A stretch of 11,908 nt of DNA from Intestinibacillus sp964580155 (GTDB taxonomy: Bacteria > Bacillota > Clostridia > Oscillospirales > Butyricicoccaceae). Location: NCBI GenBank assembly GCA_964580155.1, contig CAZOJP010000049.1, positions 1 through 11,908 of the forward strand, in the 5' to 3' direction. Shown piece by piece: positions 1 through 6,562 of this stretch; within the stretch, counting starts at the first letter, position 1, and each line of letters starts with the position of its first letter. Both the position numbers and the translations under genes were made by a program. The notes below the pieces were generated by a model. It worked only from the letters and a program-made list of their open reading frames with translations. It did no database searches and was not told the DNA's origin.

Positions 1-2361
1 GGAGTCGCCGTCGATGTCGAGCTCGGTGTAGTCGCCGATAGCATCCAACAGGGTGATCTTGGTCGCCTTGGAGTTGACACCGGTGATTGCGGTCAGGGTA
101 GCGTTCGTCTTCTGGTACTTCGCATCCTTGATTTCGCCGTCTTCGTTGATAGAGCTATAGCCAATAACCATGCCCTTCTTCTTGTCGGAAACATTGCTCG
201 TGCCGGTCTCATACACGCTCTTCTGGCCGTTTGCAGTCCAGATCTTGTAGGAGATCTGGTTCGTGCCAGACTTGTAGGCGGCAGAGGTGATGTAGCCGTA
301 GTTATCACTGGTGGAGCTAAAACCAGTCGTGGACTTCGCCTGGACAACATATGCGCCGATCTGCTTCAGACCGTCCATATCTGCCTTGAACGCGCCATAC
401 ACGTTGAAGTTAGCACCCTCTGTGATGTCAGCCTTTGCCAGGGACTTGAACTGCTTGCCAGTCAGAACCTTGGTAGCGATATTGTTAACCGTGCCACCAG
501 TACCCGGCTCACCGACTGCAAGGATGACCTGTGCCGTGTCCGCAATCTTAGTGCCATTGTAGGTCTGGGTCTGGTCCTGAGTAGCCGGTCCGCCTTCAAT
601 ATGGGTGTAGTCGCCGTAGTAATCCGCCTCATCCTTCACCTCGGTGAAGGAATACTCGCCGCCGGAAACAGTGTACTCATACAGTGTGCCGGTGGACAAT
701 TCATTGTACTTGATCGTGCTGTCGTCATCCACGTCCACAACCTTGGTCGTGTCGTTGAAGAACTGCAGCTTAACCTGATTACCACTGATCGTGGAATCCT
801 TCTTCATGACTAGTGCAACGTCGCTCAGCTTACCGGTGGTAGAGCCGGAGGTGCGCTTTACATAGTACATGATACCATTTACGTTGACAGCGTTGACAGT
901 GTCGCCAACCTTAACAGTGTTAATCTTAACATCTGCATTGGTACCGAATGTCGTCTTGTCAGCCGTCTTGAACCAAGAGTCGTCGATCTTGATTTCATCA
1001 CGGTCGCCCTTGATGCCCTTGACAGTGCCGGTGGTTACGTCAGCCTTGGCAATATCATAGAAGTCGTCGCCCTTGAAGGGGTTCTTGGTGATAACAGCCC
1101 AGTCGCCGGAAACCAGACCGGAGGCAATGTTGTTGTCATCTACATCATAGGACTTGCCGCCCGCGATGATCTTGGAAGAGGAAACATAGGTGACCTCAGC
1201 CGCCTTGTAGGTCTTGATCATCAGGGTGTCGATCTTGCCGTTGTTATCGGTGTCGGCAAAGGTGTACATGTTGCCGGTGCGCTGGAACGCGTTGTTGTCC
1301 AGCTCGTCGTTGAGCGTGGTACCGTTAGCAACATCGCCATCAACATAGGTGCGGATTGCGTCTGCACTGTTTGCACCGGCAGTCTCTTCAATGTCCGTGG
1401 TCGTATCGTGACCGTAGTACTCAACAGAGTAGGTCTTGCCACCGAACTTAATCTTGTCGTCTTTTTCCTTAGCGTCCTTCGCCTTTACGGTGTAGGTCGT
1501 GTTGTCGTCGGTTGCATAGACACCAAGAACCTTATCAGGCTTGCCATCCTTGGTCATAACCTTGACCTTCTGACCCAGCAGGCTGGAGTAGTCGGTGGTT
1601 ACCTTGGTGAAGTTAGAACCAGTGGAACCAGTGGACAGTCCAAAACCATCCTTGTTCATAGAAGTCAGCGTGCCCTCTACAGTGACAAGGTTCATGTACT
1701 TGTAGCCAACGGTCTCCTGCGCACCATTGTACATGATGTCGTCAAAGCTGCCGGAGTCGTTCGACCACTTGACACGATATGCTTCAAGGGTGTTGTAGAT
1801 CTGCTGTGCAGCGTACTGACGGGGCAGTCCGGACTCGAGCGGGGAATCAACATCGTCCAGAATGCCAGCCTCAGCCGCGAAACGCAGGGTGTTGGTTGCC
1901 CACAGAGAGCCGACCAGACCCGCCTTGCTTGCATCGTAGCCGGTCAGAACGAGCAGCATCTTGGCTGCTTCAACGCCGGTTACCGGTGCGTCCGGATCGA
2001 ACTGGGTCGCGGTCTTGCCCGCGATGATGCCCTGAGATTCGCAGAACTTGATGTAGCCTGCAGCCCAGTGGCCCTTGATGTCGGCAAACTTCGTGCCGAG
2101 GTTCTCGTACGCAGAGTCATCGACCTTGTTGTTGCGAACGACAAAGATCATCTTTGCCATTTCTGCACGGGTTACGACGGTCTCCGGCTTGTAGCTGCCA
2201 TCCTCGTAGCCGTTGATGACGCCCAGAGCAGACAGCATGTTGACTGCTTCGCCTGCCTTGATGTCAGCCTGATCGGTGAAAGCCGCACCAGCTGTGACGA
2301 ACATGGAAGATACCATGGTCGCGGACAGACCCAGCGCGAGAACCTTCTTGAGATTCTTCAT
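1..2361 (-). CDS. S-layer-like protein with N-terminal SLH repeats (3' end beyond window)
   Basis: An open frame of 787 codons runs from the ATG at 2361 to the window edge without a stop, so the C-terminus is missing. The start follows an AAGGAGG ribosome binding site (2372-2378) at 10-base spacing. Residues 1-27 form a signal peptide (MKNLKKVLALGLSATMV..., ending TAGAA). SLH repeat 1 follows (residues about 28-75, with NGYEDGSYKPETVVTRAEMA), then SLH 2 (about 92-145, FADIKGHWAAGYIKF) and a weaker third copy (about 150-195). The rest is Thr/Asp/Lys/Gly-rich, beta-type sequence with an EF-hand-like DTDNNGKID loop coded near 1225-1260 and no catalytic motif that I recognise. SLH repeats bind pyruvylated wall polymer, so the protein should coat the cell. 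Codon choice is strongly biased (AAG far above AAA, CTG for Leu), as in very highly expressed genes. It has its own promoter. S-layer protein is inferred; another abundant SLH surface protein is possible. Confidence 0.88.
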   Translation of the reverse strand, partial: MKNLKKVLALGLSATMVSSMFVTAGAAFTDQADIKAGEAVNMLSALGVINGYEDGSYKPETVVTRAEMAKMIFVVRNNKVDDSAYENLGTKFADIKGHWAAGYIKFCESQGIIAGKTATQFDPDAPVTGVEAAKMLLVLTGYDASKAGLVGSLWATNTLRFAAEAGILDDVDSPLESGLPRQYAAQQIYNTLEAYRVKWSNDSGSFDDIMYNGAQETVGYKYMNLVTVEGTLTSMNKDGFGLSTGSTGSNFTKVTTDYSSLLGQKVKVMTKDGKPDKVLGVYATDDNTTYTVKAKDAKEKDDKIKFGGKTYSVEYYGHDTTTDIEETAGANSADAIRTYVDGDVANGTTLNDELDNNAFQRTGNMYTFADTDNNGKIDTLMIKTYKAAEVTYVSSSKIIAGGKSYDVDDNNIASGLVSGDWAVITKNPFKGDDFYDIAKADVTTGTVKGIKGDRDEIKIDDSWFKTADKTTFGTNADVKINTVKVGDTVNAVNVNGIMYYVKRTSGSTTGKLSDVALVMKKDSTISGNQVKLQFFNDTTKVVDVDDDSTIKYNELSTGTLYEYTVSGGEYSFTEVKDEADYYGDYTHIEGGPATQDQTQTYNGTKIADTAQVILAVGEPGTGGTVNNIATKVLTGKQFKSLAKADITEGANFNVYGAFKADMDGLKQIGAYVVQAKSTTGFSSTSDNYGYITSAAYKSGTNQISYKIWTANGQKSVYETGTSNVSDKKKGMVIGYSSINEDGEIKDAKYQKTNATLTAITGVNSKATKITLLDAIGDYTELDIDGDS

Positions 2362-2371
2362 AGGTTTTGTG

Positions 2372-2378
2372 CCTCCTT
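2372..2378 (-). promoter_or_regulatory. Strong ribosome binding site of the S-layer-like gene
   Basis: The minus strand reads AAGGAGG, a near-complete anti-16S match, 10 bases before the ATG at 2361. It supports this start and high translation. Confidence 0.85.
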
Positions 2379-2395
2379 TTTTCTTCGGGTGTTTT

Positions 2396-2410
2396 GTTCC
2401 GGAGTGGAAC
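2396..2410 (-). other. Small leader hairpin in the S-layer-like mRNA
   Basis: On the minus strand GTTCC-ACTCC-GGAAC can form a 5-bp stem with a 5-base loop close to the predicted 5' end of the mRNA (transcription start near 2422). A further GGAAC (2412-2416) lies one base upstream and could only compete through a strained loop. Such 5' hairpins can stabilise abundant mRNAs. The role here is inferred. Confidence 0.35.
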
Positions 2411-2428
2411 TGTTCCCTTGTAGTCCAT

Positions 2429-2458
2429 ATTCTAACACCCCGACGCGCGCCGCGTCAA
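2429..2458 (-). promoter_or_regulatory. Sigma-A-type promoter of the S-layer-like gene
   Basis: On the minus strand the -35 is TTGACG (2453-2458, 5 of 6 to TTGACA) and the -10 is TAGAAT (2429-2434, 5 of 6 to TATAAT), with an 18-base spacer. The predicted leader is about 60 bases. The good hexamers fit a highly expressed gene. Confidence 0.75.
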
Positions 2459-2474
2459 CCCCAAACGCGGATGT

Positions 2475-2492
2475 GTAACATAGACGTAACAT
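2475..2492 (-). promoter_or_regulatory. Putative WalR (YycF) box upstream of the S-layer-like gene
   Basis: The minus strand carries ATGTTAC twice at 11-bp period. Read as hexamers this is TGTTAC-N5-TGTTAC, an exact match to the published WalR consensus TGTWAH-N5-TGTWAH in the same orientation as the gene. The promoter-proximal hexamer ends 16 bp upstream of the -35. The spacing is what OmpR/PhoB-family response regulators require. No walR gene is in the window, so the regulator is inferred. Confidence 0.55.
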
Positions 2493-2535
2493 TGCGCGGC
2501 ACGGCTGCCGCTTCCGGCGCGTACAGGCAGGGAAA

Positions 2536-2563
2536 CAGGGCGCTTCCGCGCGGAAACGCCCTG
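2536..2563 (-). terminator. Hairpin terminator after the WG/SLH gene
   Basis: The 12-bp stem with a GCGC loop (arm CAGGGCG... pairing with ...CGCCCTG) begins 4 bases after the TAA at 2568-2570. On the minus strand it is followed only by TTTCCC. On the plus strand it is followed by CTTTTTA, so it may work in both directions. Confidence 0.65.
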
Positions 2564-2567
2564 CTTT

Positions 2568-4826
2568 TTATGCGCCATATAAGGTAGTGAGCAGCTTTGC
2601 AAGCTCGGCGCGGGTCAGGGTGTCGTCCGGGCGCAGCGCGCCGCCGCTGCCCGCGAAAATGCCCTGCTTCACGCAAAATGCCGCGGCCGCGCGCCGCGCC
2701 GGCACGATCTGCAGCGCATCGCTGAACGGCGACAGCACGCTGCGGATCTCCTGCGCGGAGAGCGCACTGTCCGCGCCCGCCGCGTTCGCGAAGAGCTGCA
2801 TCGCGTCCGCCCGGGTGAGCGCGGCATCGGGCTGCAGCGCGTCCAGACCTGCGAGCAGGCCGTGCTCATACGCGCCGCCGTATGCGTCGGCATACCAAAC
2901 GTTCGCAATCCCCGGCGCGCGGCCGGATGGCAGCCCGCACGCACGCGCAAGCGTGACGACCGCTTCGCTCGCGAGCAGGTCGTCCTCCGGACGGAAGCGC
3001 ACACCGTCGCCCATCATCAGACCGTTTTCCGCCGCGCGTGCAATGTAATCATGCGCCCAGTGGCTGCCCGGCACGTCGGCAAATGCCGCGGCGGCACTTT
3101 GCAGATTCGTCTGCGGCTCGGCGGTCGCGGTGTTTGTAATCGCCGTGTAGCACGCGCCCTCGGTCTGCAAAATCGGCCACAGCTGGTCAAAGCTCAGCTT
3201 GAACGCCTCGCTGTACGGCGCGTTCTCCGCGGTCTGCGCGTGGTTGATGTAAAAGGTCACGCCGTCCGCGCCGATCCGCGGATAGCTGTACAGGTAAAAC
3301 GGCGTGCCGGACGGGAGCGCCGCCTTGACCGTTTGCTCGTAACCGCTCCGGAACAGGTCGCCGATCACGTGGTAGCGCGCGCCCGTGCCGAAATCGAGCG
3401 CGATGCTGTCGTTCCAGATCGTCGTGCCGACCCCCTGCCCGATCTGCGCCTGCGCACTGACAACGAGCACGCGCCCGGCAAAGGCAAAGCCGTAGCTTGC
3501 CGTGAGCGGCTGCGTCTGCGCGGTCACGCTCGGGCCGTCAAGGAAGAAGCCCTCGATCGCGGCGTTGAGCTTTGCCTGCACCGCGCTGTCCTTCATGCCG
3601 GAAAACTGCGGATATTCGACCTTCCAGCCGTATTCTGCGCCGTTTTTCATGCCCAGATATTTTTCGTAGGTTTTGGTTTTCACCTGCACGCCGCCGTCCA
3701 GCGTATACGCGCGCACCGGCGCATAGAGCACCTTGCCGTCCGACAGGCGGATATACCGCGGCGCGCCGTCCACCGTGACGCGCGCGACATTCGCGGTCAG
3801 GATGACCGGATTGGATGCACCGTCCACGCGGCGGCTGAGCACACCGTTTTTGTTGAAGAACATCACGCCGCCGTCCATTGTGCCGTGCCACGACTGCCCG
3901 AAACGGAACGTTTCGAAGCCGCCGACGTAGGCATCGGTGCGGTAGATGCGCGCGCCGCTGCCCTCAATCGCCTCGACCGTGGCATCGGATGCGCCGCGCA
4001 CCGCATAGGCACCCTCGCCCATATAGGACAGGTAGTAGTACTGCAGCGGCACGGAAACCGTGCCCTGGTGCGTCAGGATGCCCCATTTCTTGTCCTGCTG
4101 CGCCGCAACATAGCCGTCGTCCTCGATTTCCAGCTTATCGTACGCAGGTGTGAGGTAGCGGTCGGTGTCGAGCGAATACAGCCGGTACTTGCCCTCATCG
4201 CGCAGCACAATCAGGCCGCCTTGTCCGATGGTGAGCGATTCCGGCTCTGCCGGCAGACCTGCGCGCGCGCCCGAGGCATACTGCACCGCATAGGTGCCGC
4301 CCGTCTTCTTGACGAGTGCGCGCCCGCCGACAAAGTCGCCGGCTTCTTCATACTGCGCCGGAAGAACCAGCGCGCCCGCGGCGTTGCTGTAGCCCCAGCG
4401 TCCGCCGCGCTGCACGCGCAGCAGGCCGCTCGAAAAAAAGCCTGCCGCCCCCTCATAGGTGCCGGTTTCCGCACCGGAATCGTCAAAATATACGCTTTCC
4501 TCGGCGTAACGGTATGCGATTGCGCCCACGGCAAAGTCGACCGCACGCGGGGATTCGCGCGGCTCAATCACGGTCTTGCCGGTTTCGTCAATCACACCGG
4601 TTTCGCCCTTGGCGTTGCGCACCACCGCAAAGCCGTATTCGTTAAACGGCTCGGCGGCGGCATAGAAGTTGCCGACCCGCTGCGTGCCGTTTTCGTCGAG
4701 ATAGCCCCAGCGCGCGACACCGTCCTCGCCGGTATAGGGTGCGGGAAACAGCGCGGTGTCCGTGGCCGCCGCCGCCCCTGCGAGCAGCATCAGCGAACAC
4801 AGCACCGAGAGAATGTGTTTTTTCAT
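2568..4826 (-). CDS. Exported WG-repeat / DUF3298-like protein with C-terminal SLH repeats
   Basis: The 752-residue product starts at the ATG at 4826, with AGGTGA (4834-4839) 7 bases upstream. Residues 1-21 are a signal peptide. Residues about 30-270 hold degenerate WG repeats (WGY at 40-42, RWGY at 143-146, KWGI at 257-260), a beta-propeller-like module of unknown ligand. Residues about 400-428 (YPQFSGMKDSAVQAKLNAAI) resemble the PdaC/RsiV N-terminal domain (DUF4163). Residues about 485-565 resemble DUF3298. Three SLH repeats end the protein: about 581-630 (FADVPGSHWAHDYIARAAEN), 643-690 and 701-752, the last with LRPDDTLTRAELAKLL. The product is therefore anchored non-covalently to the wall. 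No catalytic residues were identified. A role in sensing or binding at the surface is speculation. The gene has its own promoter and terminator. Confidence 0.9.
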   Translation of the reverse strand: MKKHILSVLCSLMLLAGAAAATDTALFPAPYTGEDGVARWGYLDENGTQRVGNFYAAAEPFNEYGFAVVRNAKGETGVIDETGKTVIEPRESPRAVDFAVGAIAYRYAEESVYFDDSGAETGTYEGAAGFFSSGLLRVQRGGRWGYSNAAGALVLPAQYEEAGDFVGGRALVKKTGGTYAVQYASGARAGLPAEPESLTIGQGGLIVLRDEGKYRLYSLDTDRYLTPAYDKLEIEDDGYVAAQQDKKWGILTHQGTVSVPLQYYYLSYMGEGAYAVRGASDATVEAIEGSGARIYRTDAYVGGFETFRFGQSWHGTMDGGVMFFNKNGVLSRRVDGASNPVILTANVARVTVDGAPRYIRLSDGKVLYAPVRAYTLDGGVQVKTKTYEKYLGMKNGAEYGWKVEYPQFSGMKDSAVQAKLNAAIEGFFLDGPSVTAQTQPLTASYGFAFAGRVLVVSAQAQIGQGVGTTIWNDSIALDFGTGARYHVIGDLFRSGYEQTVKAALPSGTPFYLYSYPRIGADGVTFYINHAQTAENAPYSEAFKLSFDQLWPILQTEGACYTAITNTATAEPQTNLQSAAAAFADVPGSHWAHDYIARAAENGLMMGDGVRFRPEDDLLASEAVVTLARACGLPSGRAPGIANVWYADAYGGAYEHGLLAGLDALQPDAALTRADAMQLFANAAGADSALSAQEIRSVLSPFSDALQIVPARRAAAAFCVKQGIFAGSGGALRPDDTLTRAELAKLLTTLYGA

Positions 4827-4870
4827 GCGTAAATCACCTGTCTGTCCACCGTATGTGGTTTATTGTGACC

Positions 4871-4899
4871 AGTATAGCTTTTTCTCCCTATACCTGCAA
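4871..4899 (-). promoter_or_regulatory. Sigma-A-type promoter of the WG/SLH gene
   Basis: On the minus strand the -35 is TTGCAG (4894-4899) and the -10 is TATACT (4871-4876), with a 17-base spacer. The predicted leader is about 38 bases. Confidence 0.7.
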
Positions 4900-4913
4900 G
4901 GCTTTCCGCACAA

Positions 4914-4932
4914 ATGAAACACATATGAAACA
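4914..4932 (-). promoter_or_regulatory. WalR-like direct repeat upstream of the WG/SLH gene
   Basis: The minus strand has TGTTTCAT twice at 11-bp period, that is TGTTTC-N5-TGTTTC. Each hexamer differs from the WalR consensus TGTWAH at one position (T for A). The promoter-proximal hexamer ends 16 bp upstream of the -35, exactly the geometry of the box at 2475-2492. Confidence 0.45.
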
Positions 4933-4957
4933 TTGCGCCGCGCACACGCGGTTTTTG

Positions 4958-5410
4958 TCACTCTCCCATGACCTGAAACACCACATCCCGCGTCCGATCG
5001 CGGGTATCGCACTCAATTAAAGTTAAATTCTGCCACGGACCGATGGTCAGCTTGCCGCGCACGAACGGAATCGTGATGAAGGGCGACAGCAGCGCCGCCT
5101 TGATGTGGGACGAGCCGTTGTCGTCGTGCCAGGTATCGTGGTGGCGGTAGTGGATGACGCGGCCGTGCGCATCGGTGTAGGGCGAAAAAACGTCCATCGC
5201 CGCCTTGAGATCGTGGTGCACCATGCCCGGCTCAAACTCCAGCGTGGTCAGCCCCGCGACGCCGCCCGTCGTAAAGCCCGTGATGATGCCGTCGGAAATA
5301 CCTTTTTCCGCGCACGCCGCGCTGACCGCCTGCTGAAAATCCTCCGTAACGTCAATCATTCCCATGTGCGCCTTGGTGCGATAGGTTTTGGTTTGTGTAT
5401 AGACCGCCAT
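4958..5410 (-). CDS. yjbQ: YjbQ-family (UPF0047) protein, secondary thiamine-phosphate synthase type
   Basis: The 150-residue product has the usual length of the YjbQ/UPF0047 family. The start is ATG at 5410 with AAAGGAG (5419-5425) 8 bases upstream. Family hallmarks are visible: ITGFTTGGVAGLTTLEFEPG (residues 43-62), the His/Asp/Asn-rich stretch HYRHHDTWHDDNGSSH (87-102), GKLTIGPWQNLTLIE (119-133) and the closing RDRTRDV. Some members have weak thiamine-phosphate synthase activity; the physiological role is unsettled and the thiamine assignment is a family label. No thiamine genes or TPP riboswitch lie nearby. It sits 30 bases after rfbA with only its ribosome binding site between them, so the two are probably cotranscribed. 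Only a weak 5-bp GC hairpin (4938-4951) follows it. Confidence 0.9.
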   Translation of the reverse strand: MAVYTQTKTYRTKAHMGMIDVTEDFQQAVSAACAEKGISDGIITGFTTGGVAGLTTLEFEPGMVHHDLKAAMDVFSPYTDAHGRVIHYRHHDTWHDDNGSSHIKAALLSPFITIPFVRGKLTIGPWQNLTLIECDTRDRTRDVVFQVMGE

Positions 5411-5440
5411 GATAGAAACTCCTTTGCGCCGCCATATATG

Positions 5441-6301
5441 TTATTGAATGCACATTAAATACTGTCCGTATAATGTGTTGTGCTGTGCCTGTCCCTGCAC
5501 GCGGGCCCGCTCCGCGCTGATGAAGCCGCAGGTGCACGCGATTTCCTCCAAGCAGGCGATGTAACGCCCGCTTTCGTCCTGCACGCGCTTGACCGCTTGC
5601 CCGGCGGCGAGCAAACTGTCCGCCGTACCTGCGTCGAGCCACAGAAAATCCTTGCCGAGCGGCACAACCTGAAGCGCACCGCGCCGCAGATAGACGTTGT
5701 TCACATCGGTGATTTCCAACTCGCCGCGTGCAGAGGGTGTCAGGCCCTTCGCGATTTCGATCACGCGGTTATCGTAAAAATACAGGCCGGGCACAATGTA
5801 ATGCGACTTGGGGAAGCGCGGTTTTTCCTCGATGGAGATCGCGTGTCCGCTTTCATCGAACTCGACCACGCCGAAATCGCGCGGATCGTCGACATAATAT
5901 CCGAAAATCGTCGCGCCCTCGGTGTTTTCGCGCGCGCGTGCGAGTTTTTCCGGCAAATCCTGCTCGTGAAAGATATTATCGCCCAGCACAAGGCACACGC
6001 TATCCTCCCCGATGAACTCCTCCCCGAGGAGGAACGCCTCCGCAATGCCGCGCGCAACGGGCTGCACTTTATACGAAATGTGCACGCCCAGACGGCTGCC
6101 ATCGCCGAGCAGACGCTCAAACTGCTCGTGCTCGTCCGGCGGGATGATGATGAGGATCTCGTCGATGCCCGCTTGCAGCAGCACGGCGAGCGGATAATAA
6201 ATCAGCGGCTTGTCGTAGACCGGCAGCAGCGGTTTACAAAGCGGCAGCGTCATGGGGTACAGTCGCGTTCCCTTGCCCGCTGCCAACAAAATTCCCTTCA
6301 T
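5441..6301 (-). CDS. rfbA: Glucose-1-phosphate thymidylyltransferase (RmlA/RfbA)
   Basis: The enzyme joins dTTP and glucose-1-phosphate to give dTDP-glucose and pyrophosphate, the first step towards dTDP-rhamnose and other dTDP-sugars of surface glycans. The 286-residue product matches the family length (about 290). The N-terminal nucleotide-binding loop is LAAGKGTRLYP (residues 6-16), followed by CKPLLPVYDKPLIYYPL (22-38). The metal-binding Asp residues are in LGDNIF (D108) and WLDAGT (D223; most homologues have WLDTGT). EEKP lies at 148-151. The ATG at 6301 was chosen because GAGGG (6308-6312) sits 6 bases upstream and homology begins at MKGILLAAG. A longer in-frame start at 6595 would cross a terminator and enter the sortase gene. 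No rmlB, rmlC or rmlD is present, so the rest of the pathway lies elsewhere. Confidence 0.93.
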   Translation of the reverse strand: MKGILLAAGKGTRLYPMTLPLCKPLLPVYDKPLIYYPLAVLLQAGIDEILIIIPPDEHEQFERLLGDGSRLGVHISYKVQPVARGIAEAFLLGEEFIGEDSVCLVLGDNIFHEQDLPEKLARARENTEGATIFGYYVDDPRDFGVVEFDESGHAISIEEKPRFPKSHYIVPGLYFYDNRVIEIAKGLTPSARGELEITDVNNVYLRRGALQVVPLGKDFLWLDAGTADSLLAAGQAVKRVQDESGRYIACLEEIACTCGFISAERARVQGQAQHNTLYGQYLMCIQ

Positions 6302-6382
6302 ACGGTTCCCTCTTTCGTGTCGATTCGGTGGGTTCTTCCTACGGATCGGATGCCGCGCTGTGTGTCGCTGCGGTATTGTTTT

Positions 6383-6388
6383 ATTATA
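6383..6388 (-). promoter_or_regulatory. Extended -10 promoter of rfbA
   Basis: The minus strand reads TGGTATAAT, a perfect -10 with the TGn extension. At 17-base spacing the -35 position (CTCGAT) is poor, as is common for extended -10 promoters. The leader would be about 75 bases. The -10 lies at the end of one arm of the 6383-6447 inverted repeat, so a repressor bound there could block it. Confidence 0.6.
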
Positions 6389-6447
6389 CCATAGTGACAG
6401 CTGAAATCGAGGTGTAATATCCGTATTCTGTGTCACTATGGTGTAAT
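6383..6447. repeat. 17-bp inverted repeat with 31-base spacer over the rfbA promoter
   Basis: The arms are 6383-6399 (ATTATACCATAGTGACA) and 6431-6447 (TGTCACTATGGTGTAAT), paired throughout except for one T/G position. Each arm ends in a -10-like hexamer pointing away from the centre (TATAAT on the minus strand, TGTAAT on the plus strand). A regulator operator pair is the simplest reading; no recombinase gene is present. Confidence 0.7.
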
Positions 6448-6459
6448 TTTTAAATAGCC

Positions 6460-6487
6460 GTATACTATTCGCTTGCGAATAGTATAC
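6460..6487. repeat. Perfect 13-bp palindrome upstream of rfbA
   Basis: GTATACTATTCGC (6460-6472), a 2-base spacer, and GCGAATAGTATAC (6475-6487). The short spacer and lack of a T tract favour an operator over a terminator. A TATAAT element on the minus strand (6489-6494) starts 1 base beyond it, and a related palindrome ATTCG-N6-CGAAT lies at 6501-6516. Confidence 0.75.
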
Positions 6488-6529
6488 CATTATATCCCTC
6501 ATTCGGTCTAGCGAATCGTAGGGCAAAAT

Positions 6530-6562
6530 AAAGAAAGTCCGGCGCGTTGCCGGACTTTCTTT
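6530..6562 (-). terminator. Strong intrinsic terminator closing the pilus operon
   Basis: A perfect 14-bp stem (minus-strand arms AAAGAAAGTCCGGC and GCCGGACTTTCTTT) with a 5-base loop is followed on the minus strand by ATTTTG. The stop codon of the second sortase (6561-6563) overlaps the stem. Confidence 0.88.

Larger units (their letters stand above)
6302..6529. other. Intergenic region between srtC2 terminator and rfbA
   Basis: This AT-richer, 228-base region has no supported gene. It holds, in transcription order, the ATTCG-N6-CGAAT palindrome (6501-6516), a TATAAT candidate -10 (6489-6494, no good -35), the 13-bp palindrome (6460-6487), the 17-bp inverted repeat and the extended -10 promoter of rfbA. 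The density of symmetrical elements suggests tight regulation of rfbA-yjbQ. Confidence 0.6.

Noticed and set aside
1408..2478. Plus-strand open frame of 356 codons opposite the S-layer-like gene
   Set aside because: It lies across the SLH-coding region and the S-layer promoter, with no ribosome binding site or recognisable domain.
2862..4832. Plus-strand open frame of 656 codons opposite the WG/SLH gene
   Set aside because: It mirrors a GC-rich gene with signal peptide, SLH repeats, promoter and terminator. The antisense product is Arg/Ala/His-rich and low in recognisable motifs, as expected of a shadow frame.
4938..4957. CCGCG-CACA-CGCGG hairpin with a TTTTT tail on the plus strand, as a terminator
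   Set aside because: The tail is on the wrong strand for yjbQ and no plus-strand gene reads into it. The stem is only 5 bp, so on the minus strand it is weak at best.
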